Source of the DNA: Candidatus Kapaibacterium sp.
Lineage (GTDB): Bacteria; Bacteroidota; Ignavibacteria; Kapaibacteriales; UBA961
Direction of reading: 5' to 3'
DNA length: 5,756 nt
Assembly: GCA_023253875.1 (NCBI GenBank)
Contig: JALRFC010000135.1
Coordinates: 1-5,756 of the forward strand
In this document: piece after piece, positions 1 to 5,756 of the stretch
Layout of the letters: every line of letters begins with the position of its first letter
How positions within the stretch are numbered: the first letter of the stretch is position 1
Program-made: the position numbers and the translations under genes
Notes under the pieces: generated by a model
Told to the model about the DNA's origin: nothing
The model's database searches: none
What the model saw: only the letters and a program-made list of their open reading frames with translations

Positions 1-2247
1 AAAGGTGTATTATCGGGGACAATCATTAATGCTTCTACCCAAGCTCCAATCAATGGTGCAACTATTACGGTGAATGGCACGAAAATCGGCTCCAGAAGCA
101 ATGCACAAGGAAAGTTCACACTGCGATCCATACCTGTTGGCATTATCAGCATAAAAGCTACGGCCATTGGATTTGAACCACGAACTCTATCAGATATCGC
201 CATAAGTTCAGGTAAACCAGCCACAATTACTATTGTACTCAGTGAAAAAGCAGTACAACTTGAAGCAACAGAAGTTGAAGCCAGTTATTTTCAAAGAAGT
301 CCGGAAACAATCACAAGCACTCAATTACTCAATTCCGAAGATGTTCGCCGTGCACCTGGTGTACAAGAAGATGTCATCAGAGCTGTTGCACTCTTGCCAG
401 GTGTAAATGTTACGAGTGCCGGCAGAAATGACTTAATTGTCCGAGGAGGCGCGCCATTTGAGAATTTGTTTGTTGTTGACAATATAGAAGTACCAAATAT
501 CAATCACTTCGGATCACAGGGTTCAACCGGTGGCCCATTATCACTCATCAATATTGATTTTGTTCGCGAAGTGAGTTTTAGTGCAGGTGGTTTTTCCTCA
601 AGATTTGGCGATCGCGTCTCATCACTAACAAATATTTCACTACGTGATGGAAATGAAGAACGATTTGGAGGAGAAATCAATTTCTCGGCTACTGGCTTTG
701 GAGTGATTGCAGAAGGACCTATCTCAGACAAAGGTTCCTATTTCGTTAGCGCACGAAGATCATATCTTGATATTTTGTTCAAAGCATTGGGCTTTAGTTT
801 TATCCCAGATTACTGGGATTTCCAAACAAAAATCTCTTATCGACTCGATGAAAAGAACTCACTTTCTTTTCTAACCATTGGTGCATTGGACAAAGTAACA
901 TTCAATAATGAAGATGAAGAAGATCGCTATTCAAATTCCCGCATCAATTCTCCTACACAAGATCAATACTTCTCCGGTCTGACATGGAAACATCTCATTA
1001 CCGGTTCTGATATGAATGGATATGCACTCGTGACACTGGGAAGAACATATTCTGCATTTAATACTGCACAAAGAGATTCGAATCTCCTGACTTTGTTTAA
1101 TAATACTTCTGTTGAAGGCGAGAATTCACTTCGCACGGATCTCTTTTTACAATTATCCCCCGGCACGGAAATCATTGTAGGAAATATTGTCAAATATGCA
1201 TCACTCTTGGATTATGACCTTTTCCTTGATGCACGATTCAGGCGAGATCAAACAGGTAAACCAACCGGACTCGATATTGATAGCACATTCACTGCTTTCC
1301 GTAATGCCACACATGCAACATTAGTATTGTCATCAGATGCATGGAAAGCAACATTTGGGGCAAGATTGGATTATTATGATTTTCTGCAAGAAACGACATA
1401 TCTCTCTCCTCGAATGACACTTTCTTATGCTCTGAATCAAGTTTCAACAATAAATCTCAGTGCAGGAAGATATTATCAATCCCCATCATTCATTTGGTTA
1501 ATGGGAGATCCATCAAATCAACAACAATTGAAAGCAATCAGAGCTGATCAAATTGTTCTTGGATATGAATTACAACTTGCCGCAGATCTCAAATTCCAAG
1601 TGGAAGGATATTATAAGTGGTATGGCAATTATGCTGCGAGAGTATTTCGACCACAAGCAGTGCTCTCACCATCTGGATTTGATGATGTACAGAATGATAT
1701 TCCATTCGGACTCGAGCCACTCATCAGTTCTTCCACAGGTTATGCGAGAGGTATCGAAGCATTCATTCAAAAGAAAATGGGTGAGATTCCACTCTATGGT
1801 CTCATGAGTTTAACAATAAATGAATCACGATTCTCAGGATTGGATGGCATTGAAAGACCAGGTGCATTCGATGCACGCATCATTTTTAATATAGCTGCAG
1901 GTTATCGCTTCAATGAAAACTGGGAAATCAGTACCAAATTCCGTTATTCATCAGGAGCTCCTACCACACCATTTGTCGAAGACCCCAATCAACCATTATA
2001 TGGACAATTGGATTTCTTGCAGTATAATGCCGGCGAACGTTTACCCGGATTCCATTCAATGGATCTACGTATAGATAGACGCTGGAATTTTGAAGGATTC
2101 CTCTTGATTACCTATATAGATATTCAAAATATCTATAATCGAAAGAATGCAAATAATTTTCGATTTGATCAAAGACTGGGTCAGGGCGTCGTGAATTTTG
2201 CAGGTGCCGGCATCATCCCAAGTATTGGATTGAATGTTGAATTTTAA
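1..2247 (+). CDS. TonB-dependent outer-membrane receptor with N-terminal carboxypeptidase-regulatory-like domain (5' end missing)
   Basis: The reading frame is open from base 1, so the gene begins before the window. The GTG at 70 is an internal valine codon, not the start. The visible part is 748 residues. Numbering from the window edge, residues about 1-82 form a carboxypeptidase-regulatory-like beta-sandwich (SGTIINASTQAPINGATI, then NAQGKFTLRSIPVG). Residues about 115-215 form the TonB plug, with LPGV at 132, IVRGG at 146, VVDNIEVPN at 158 and a GGFSSRFGDRVSS stretch at 196. The rest is a beta-barrel, with RRSYLD at 252-257, YIDIQNIYNRKN at 705-716 and a C-terminal phenylalanine typical of outer-membrane barrels. 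Probably only the signal peptide and a few residues are missing. By family, it imports a bound substrate across the outer membrane using TonB-ExbBD energy. The substrate cannot be read from the sequence. No SusD-type gene follows. The family assignment is secure. Confidence 0.93.
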   Translation, partial: KGVLSGTIINASTQAPINGATITVNGTKIGSRSNAQGKFTLRSIPVGIISIKATAIGFEPRTLSDIAISSGKPATITIVLSEKAVQLEATEVEASYFQRSPETITSTQLLNSEDVRRAPGVQEDVIRAVALLPGVNVTSAGRNDLIVRGGAPFENLFVVDNIEVPNINHFGSQGSTGGPLSLINIDFVREVSFSAGGFSSRFGDRVSSLTNISLRDGNEERFGGEINFSATGFGVIAEGPISDKGSYFVSARRSYLDILFKALGFSFIPDYWDFQTKISYRLDEKNSLSFLTIGALDKVTFNNEDEEDRYSNSRINSPTQDQYFSGLTWKHLITGSDMNGYALVTLGRTYSAFNTAQRDSNLLTLFNNTSVEGENSLRTDLFLQLSPGTEIIVGNIVKYASLLDYDLFLDARFRRDQTGKPTGLDIDSTFTAFRNATHATLVLSSDAWKATFGARLDYYDFLQETTYLSPRMTLSYALNQVSTINLSAGRYYQSPSFIWLMGDPSNQQQLKAIRADQIVLGYELQLAADLKFQVEGYYKWYGNYAARVFRPQAVLSPSGFDDVQNDIPFGLEPLISSSTGYARGIEAFIQKKMGEIPLYGLMSLTINESRFSGLDGIERPGAFDARIIFNIAAGYRFNENWEISTKFRYSSGAPTTPFVEDPNQPLYGQLDFLQYNAGERLPGFHSMDLRIDRRWNFEGFLLITYIDIQNIYNRKNANNFRFDQRLGQGVVNFAGAGIIPSIGLNVEF

Positions 2248-2268
2248 ACTATGAAACCACTATAACTC

Positions 2269-2297
2269 AAAGGCGATTCACATGAATCGCCTTTTTT
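2269..2297 (+). terminator. Rho-independent terminator after the receptor gene
   Basis: The left arm AAAGGCGATTC (2269-2279) pairs perfectly with GAATCGCCTTT (2284-2294), giving an 11-bp stem with an ACAT loop. Six T residues run from 2292 to 2297. It lies 21 bases after the receptor stop codon and 77 bases before the helicase start, so it should separate the two transcripts. The A-run on the left arm is short, so termination in the reverse direction is possible but weaker, and no convergent gene is present. Confidence 0.87.
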
Positions 2298-2374
2298 GTT
2301 CAAACTCATCATCAATTCCGTAGATTGCACAAGGGTATAAAGCTATTCTTTACACATAACAATTACCTTTCCAC

Positions 2375-4654
2375 ATGAAATTGATTCCTCAGCCACATCA
2401 TGCTCATTCTTTGTCATTTCTCGATGAGTTAAATCCTGAACAACAAAAAGCCGCGATGCATATCAATGGCCCACTACTCATCATTGCAGGTGCAGGAAGT
2501 GGCAAAACCAAAACACTCACATATCGCATTGCATATGCATTGTCTCAAGGTGTTCAATCATCCTCCATATTGGCACTTACATTTACCAATAAAGCTGCAG
2601 AGGAAATGAAATCCAGGATTTCAACATTGATTGGTGCAACACAGGCAAAAAGTATATGGGCAGGAACATTTCATTCCATATTTGCCAGAATTCTGAGATT
2701 CGAAGCTGAGCATATAGGATTCACTTCCTCCTTCTCCATTTATGATACCGATGATTCACTCAGCATGATACGTTCAATCATGCGCGATGCCGGAATATCA
2801 GCTCAGCAATTCACTCCACAAAGTATCAAAGGGAGAATATCACATGCTAAGAATTTGATGATTTCTTGGCAAGAGTATGAAGCATCTTCGCAAGACATCA
2901 ATGAAAAACAAACTGCTTTGGTATATAAAGAATATGAAAAACGCTTGCGCTTGAATAATGCGATGGACTTTGATGATATTCTTCTCAATATCATCCGACT
3001 TCTTCAATTGTCACCCGAAATCAAAGCGAAATATCAGCAACGTTTTTCACTCATCATGGTGGATGAATATCAAGACACAAATCGCGCTCAATATATCGCA
3101 GTGAACCTACTCGCCGGTGGACATCGCAATCTCTGTGTTGTCGGGGATGATGCTCAGAGTATCTATCGTTGGAGAGGAGCAGATATCAGAAATATTCTCG
3201 ATTTTCAGAAAGATTATCCCGATGCGGAAATCGTGAAATTGGAACAAAATTATCGCTCCACAAAAGTAATCTTGTCTGCAGCTGACTCTATTATTTCCAA
3301 AAATCGCAAACAGTTAAAAAAAACATTGTGGACCGATAACCCACAAGGCGATCTCATCAAAGTGATTGAAACCAGAGATGACCGGGAAGAAGCAGATGCA
3401 ATCAAAAGTATGATCAAACATGAATTGACACATAATGGTATTACTGCGAAAGATATCGCAATACTCTATCGTACTAATGCACAATCACTATCATTGGAAG
3501 ATGCACTACGTTCTTCACGGATTGGTTATACCATCATCGGTGGTGTTTCATTTTATAAAAGAAAAGAAGTCAAAGATACCATTGCATATCTTAGACTCCT
3601 TTGTAATCCTAGCGACTCAGAAAGTTTAACTCGCATCATCAATGAACCGGCAAGAGGGATTGGTCCTTCAACACTTAAAAAATTGAATGAATATGCACAG
3701 TCGCAATCCATTGCATTATTCACTGCATTTGAGCAAGCAAATACATTACCTGACCTTCAAAAAAGAGCGGTACAAGCTTCATTCGATTTCACAACAATGA
3801 TTCATCGCTTTACAGAATTGAAATCTTCTTTGCCACCACATGAATTGGCAAAAGAATATATCGAAGCAACCGGTTTGCTTCGTATGTTCAAAGATGAAGA
3901 CACAGAAGAATCACTCGATAGATGGAATAATGTGCAACGCATGCTTTCAAATATCGAAGAAGAATATGAAAAAGATTCTGCATTGACCATCGAAGAATTT
4001 CTACAAACAGTTGCTTTGATGTCTGATATAGATGAAACCGACATGGGACAAGAACGCATCGCAATGATGACAATGCATGCTGCGAAAGGACTAGAATTTC
4101 CCGTGGTATTCATTGCAGGATTGGAACAAGGATTATTTCCAATGGGTAGAGCCGAACATGATCCGGATGAACAAGAAGAAGAACGCAGACTTTTTTATGT
4201 TGGAATCACCAGAGCCGAACAAAGACTCTATCTCTCCTATGCTCAAAGGCGATATCGTTTTGGAGAATTGAATTTCTCTCAACCTTCAATGTTTCTCCGA
4301 GAACTTCACCCGGATACAATAGAATATGTAGATACATTTGGATCTAGTAGATCAGTAAGAACACCCGAGATTATATCAAGCAGGCAAACAAAGTATGGCT
4401 CTAGCATGCAAAAAAGTAAGCCATCACCATTTTTTGAAGACATTCCACTTGCAGAAGAAACATTTTCACAAGTAGAGCCCGAAGGATATGACATTCGAAC
4501 AGGAATGAAGGTCATGCATGGCAAGTTCGGCAAAGGTACTGTTCAATCAGTTTCAGGTAATGGCGAAAAAAGAGAAGCAATTGTGATTTTTGAAGGTATT
4601 GGTAAAAAACAATTATTGTTAAAGTATGCCAAATTACAGCCCTATAATTCTTGA
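2375..4654 (+). CDS. pcrA: ATP-dependent 3'-5' DNA helicase, UvrD/PcrA family (superfamily 1A)
   Basis: This complete protein of 759 residues is close to the usual length for PcrA/UvrD. All helicase motifs are visible in order: Q motif LNPEQQKAA (19-27), Walker A AGAGSGKT (38-45), motif Ia TFTNKAAEEM (69-78), Walker B VDEYQDT (229-235), motif III GDDAQSIYRWRGAD (257-270), motif IV QNYRST (291-296), motif V MHAAKGLEFPVVF (567-579) and motif VI RRLFYVGITRAEQRL (604-618). After a polar linker (about 650-702), residues about 705-756 match the PcrA/UvrD C-terminal Tudor-like domain (KFGKGTVQSV), which in studied homologues contacts RNA polymerase. By family, the enzyme unwinds DNA in nucleotide-excision and mismatch repair and clears replication-transcription conflicts in the cytoplasm. 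The ATG at 2375 is chosen because the next ATG (residue 28) would remove the Q motif. No Shine-Dalgarno sequence precedes it. PcrA and UvrD are orthologous names, and pcrA is preferred because of the C-terminal domain. Confidence 0.96.
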   Translation: MKLIPQPHHAHSLSFLDELNPEQQKAAMHINGPLLIIAGAGSGKTKTLTYRIAYALSQGVQSSSILALTFTNKAAEEMKSRISTLIGATQAKSIWAGTFHSIFARILRFEAEHIGFTSSFSIYDTDDSLSMIRSIMRDAGISAQQFTPQSIKGRISHAKNLMISWQEYEASSQDINEKQTALVYKEYEKRLRLNNAMDFDDILLNIIRLLQLSPEIKAKYQQRFSLIMVDEYQDTNRAQYIAVNLLAGGHRNLCVVGDDAQSIYRWRGADIRNILDFQKDYPDAEIVKLEQNYRSTKVILSAADSIISKNRKQLKKTLWTDNPQGDLIKVIETRDDREEADAIKSMIKHELTHNGITAKDIAILYRTNAQSLSLEDALRSSRIGYTIIGGVSFYKRKEVKDTIAYLRLLCNPSDSESLTRIINEPARGIGPSTLKKLNEYAQSQSIALFTAFEQANTLPDLQKRAVQASFDFTTMIHRFTELKSSLPPHELAKEYIEATGLLRMFKDEDTEESLDRWNNVQRMLSNIEEEYEKDSALTIEEFLQTVALMSDIDETDMGQERIAMMTMHAAKGLEFPVVFIAGLEQGLFPMGRAEHDPDEQEEERRLFYVGITRAEQRLYLSYAQRRYRFGELNFSQPSMFLRELHPDTIEYVDTFGSSRSVRTPEIISSRQTKYGSSMQKSKPSPFFEDIPLAEETFSQVEPEGYDIRTGMKVMHGKFGKGTVQSVSGNGEKREAIVIFEGIGKKQLLLKYAKLQPYNS

Positions 4655-4662
4655 GAATACGA

Positions 4663-4689
4663 GAATTGTGTTTCAACACATTACAATTC
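4663..4689 (+). other. Nested inverted repeat just after the helicase stop
   Basis: GAATTGT (4663-4669) is the exact inverse of ACAATTC (4683-4689). Inside it, TGTGTT (4667-4672) and AACACA (4675-4680) form a second inverted repeat. The two pairings overlap and so exclude each other. The position, 8 bases after the stop codon, suggests a role in ending or protecting the helicase mRNA. There is no following T-run, so it is not a standard terminator. The stems are rich in A-T and could be fortuitous. Confidence 0.3.
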
Positions 4690-4714
4690 AACTCTTTACT
4701 GCAATTATTGCATG

Positions 4715-4745
4715 TTTGCCCTATATGTTCTATTTCGTATCTTTG
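4715..4745 (+). promoter_or_regulatory. Bacteroidota-type promoter for the S1-domain gene
   Basis: TTTG at 4715-4718 is followed by exactly 19 bases and then TATCTTTG at 4738-4745. This matches the -33 TTTG and -7 TAnnTTTG consensus known for the primary sigma factor of Bacteroides and Flavobacterium. Transcription would begin at about 4750-4753. That gives a leader of roughly 70 bases to the ATG at 4821, or about 15 bases to the in-frame ATG at 4767. Position in the gap and exact spacing both favour a real promoter. Confidence 0.68.
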
Positions 4746-4765
4746 TCATCATAAACAATTGCCGG

Positions 4766-4790
4766 AATGTTGATTCACCATAATCACATT
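4766..4790 (+). promoter_or_regulatory. Leader hairpin upstream of the S1-domain gene (candidate)
   Basis: AATG (4766-4769) and TGATT (4771-4775) pair with AATCA (4782-4786) and CATT (4787-4790). This gives 9 base pairs with one bulged T at 4770 and a six-base loop CACCAT. The hairpin lies within the predicted 5' leader and buries an in-frame ATG at 4767-4769. Only two of the nine pairs are G-C, so stability is modest. E. coli bS1 represses its own mRNA through structured leader RNA. A similar role here is inference from position only. Confidence 0.32.
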
Positions 4791-4820
4791 TATTCCATCA
4801 CTTTGTCCAGCTTAAGCACT

Positions 4821-5756
4821 ATGTCCGAACAAGAGCTCAACAATCAGGAACATGCAGATCCTGCACACAATGAAGAAACCGTTCAATCTGTCCCGGTAGA
4901 ACAAGTTTCTGAAACTCCTGAACATATTTCTCAGCCGGAAGCAAATGCAGAAACTGCAATTGAGCAATCTGCTGAAACTACCACTGAAGAAACTCCAAAA
5001 TCAGTGGTGATTGAACAAGAACCCTCAGCCGCTGAAAAGCGGAAAGAAGAACGCGAAAAGCGAAAAAAACTTGAAGAGGAAATGCTCGCATCACTCGAGA
5101 AGATTTTCAATGAAGGTGGCACCATTGAAGCACTCATCGTTGAAAGGATCAAAGGTGGATTGCGATTGGACTATAATGGATTGCGATTATTCATGCCTGC
5201 TTCTCATTTCGGATTGAAGAAAACACCGCTTGAGCAGGAATTGAATGAAGCTGTTGGCAAAACTGTTATGGTTCACATTTCTGAAATTCAAAAAGAAGAT
5301 TCCGGAAGAGCAACGATTGTTGCGAGCCGTAAGAAATTACTTTCCGATGCATATTTCACAGGCATCAAAGAAGGTGATATTGTGGAAGGTACTGTCTCTT
5401 CATTGACCACATTCGGAATGTTTGTAGATGTGAATGGTGTGGAAGGAATGGTACATGTTTCTCGCATGGCTTCATTCCATGTTGCAGATCCATCAACATT
5501 ATTCAAAAAAGGCGATCATGTCAAAGCTACGATCACTTCAATTGACAAAGACAAATTCCGCATCGGTCTCAGTACAAAAGATTTCGTTGCTTCACCTTGG
5601 GATGCAATCGAAACAACCTATCCAACCGGTGCAGTTGTAAAAGGCAAAGTCAAACGATTCACTGAATTCGGAACATATATCGAATTGCAACCCGGCATTG
5701 AAGGTTTACTCCGCAATGGCGATCTTGCATGGGGCAAAAGAGGCGTCAATGCTAAT
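4821..5756 (+). CDS. Multi-S1-domain RNA-binding protein, bS1 ribosomal protein-like (3' end missing)
   Basis: The frame is open from ATG 4821 to the window edge (312 codons, no stop), so the C-terminus is missing. Residues 1-70 are acidic and low in complexity: 16 Glu, 7 Gln and a single Lys, no Arg. Residues 72-88 are a dense Lys/Arg/Glu stretch, probably a helix. Three S1 (OB-fold) repeats follow: about 100-170 (KGGLRLDYNGLRLFMPAS), about 183-254 (EGTVSSLTTFGMFVDVNGVEGMVHVS, shown here only by its ends EGTVSSLTTFG and GMVHVS), and about 268 to the edge (GKVKRFTEFGTYIEL, then GIEGLL and DLAW). The repeats resemble domains 2-4 of bacterial bS1. No canonical domain 1, which binds uS2, is seen. 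The protein may be the organism's ribosomal S1 (rpsA) or a paralogue, so no symbol is given. The start at 4821 is preferred because it gives a polar MSEQEL N-terminus. An in-frame ATG at 4767 would add 18 residues unlike the rest. No Shine-Dalgarno sequence precedes 4821. Confidence 0.86.
   Translation, partial: MSEQELNNQEHADPAHNEETVQSVPVEQVSETPEHISQPEANAETAIEQSAETTTEETPKSVVIEQEPSAAEKRKEEREKRKKLEEEMLASLEKIFNEGGTIEALIVERIKGGLRLDYNGLRLFMPASHFGLKKTPLEQELNEAVGKTVMVHISEIQKEDSGRATIVASRKKLLSDAYFTGIKEGDIVEGTVSSLTTFGMFVDVNGVEGMVHVSRMASFHVADPSTLFKKGDHVKATITSIDKDKFRIGLSTKDFVASPWDAIETTYPTGAVVKGKVKRFTEFGTYIELQPGIEGLLRNGDLAWGKRGVNAN

Noticed and set aside
70..72. GTG at 70 as the start of the receptor gene
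   Set aside because: The frame is open to base 1, and the upstream codons encode the first strands of the regulatory-like domain, so this GTG is an internal valine codon.
1553..1807. Overlapping 84-codon open frame inside the receptor gene
   Set aside because: It lies entirely within a well-supported barrel-coding region in another frame and shows no recognisable domain or start signal.
2296..2328. Possible promoter for the helicase gene (TTG at 2296-2298, TAGATTGC at 2321-2328)
   Set aside because: The -7 box deviates from TAnnTTTG, the spacing is 22 bases, and the -33 element would lie in the terminator T-run. This is too weak to annotate.
2344..2351. TATTCTTT as an alternative -7 box for the helicase gene
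   Set aside because: It has two mismatches to TAnnTTTG, and only a TTG 16 bases upstream is available. Such a match is expected by chance in this sequence.
3802..4113. Minus-strand open frame of 103 codons opposite the helicase gene
   Set aside because: It is antisense to conserved helicase sequence, has serine-rich composition typical of a shadow frame, and no own promoter or family resemblance was seen.
1..5756. A novel defence, mobile or multi-gene system
   Set aside because: All three genes belong to well-known families, and the gaps hold only a terminator, a promoter and small hairpins. No repeats, integrase, transposase or toxin-antitoxin pair was seen.

Overview
The window (about 40% G+C by eye) carries three plus-strand genes, two of them cut by the window edges. 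In order: the 3' part of an outer-membrane TonB-dependent receptor (1-2247), a complete UvrD/PcrA-type DNA helicase (2375-4654), and the 5' part of a protein with several S1 RNA-binding domains (4821-5756, running off the right end). The two gaps are short (127 and 166 bp). No RNA gene, mobile element, CRISPR array or long repeat was seen.

The organism looks like a member of the Bacteroidota or a close relative (the FCB group, including Chlorobiota, Ignavibacteriota or Kapabacteria-like lineages). Three independent hints support this. The receptor has the N-terminal carboxypeptidase-regulatory-like domain typical of Bacteroidota outer-membrane receptors. Neither visible start codon has a Shine-Dalgarno sequence. 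The gap before the S1 gene holds an exact match to the Bacteroidota housekeeping promoter (TTTG, 19 bases, TAnnTTTG). The exact lineage cannot be fixed from this sequence.

Layout: the receptor gene ends at a TAA and is followed by a strong hairpin with a T-run (2269-2297), so it is probably a separate transcription unit. The helicase starts 77 bp after that hairpin. The S1 gene has its own promoter (4715-4745) and a leader of about 70 bases. The leader contains a bulged hairpin and an in-frame upstream ATG, which makes the true start uncertain.

The three genes do not form an obvious pathway: nutrient uptake at the outer membrane, DNA repair or replication-transcription conflict resolution, and translation or RNA binding. 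I see no previously undescribed multi-gene system. The most notable points are the S1 protein's architecture, in which an acidic and then highly charged extension stands where the canonical first S1 domain would be, and the structured leader in front of that gene.
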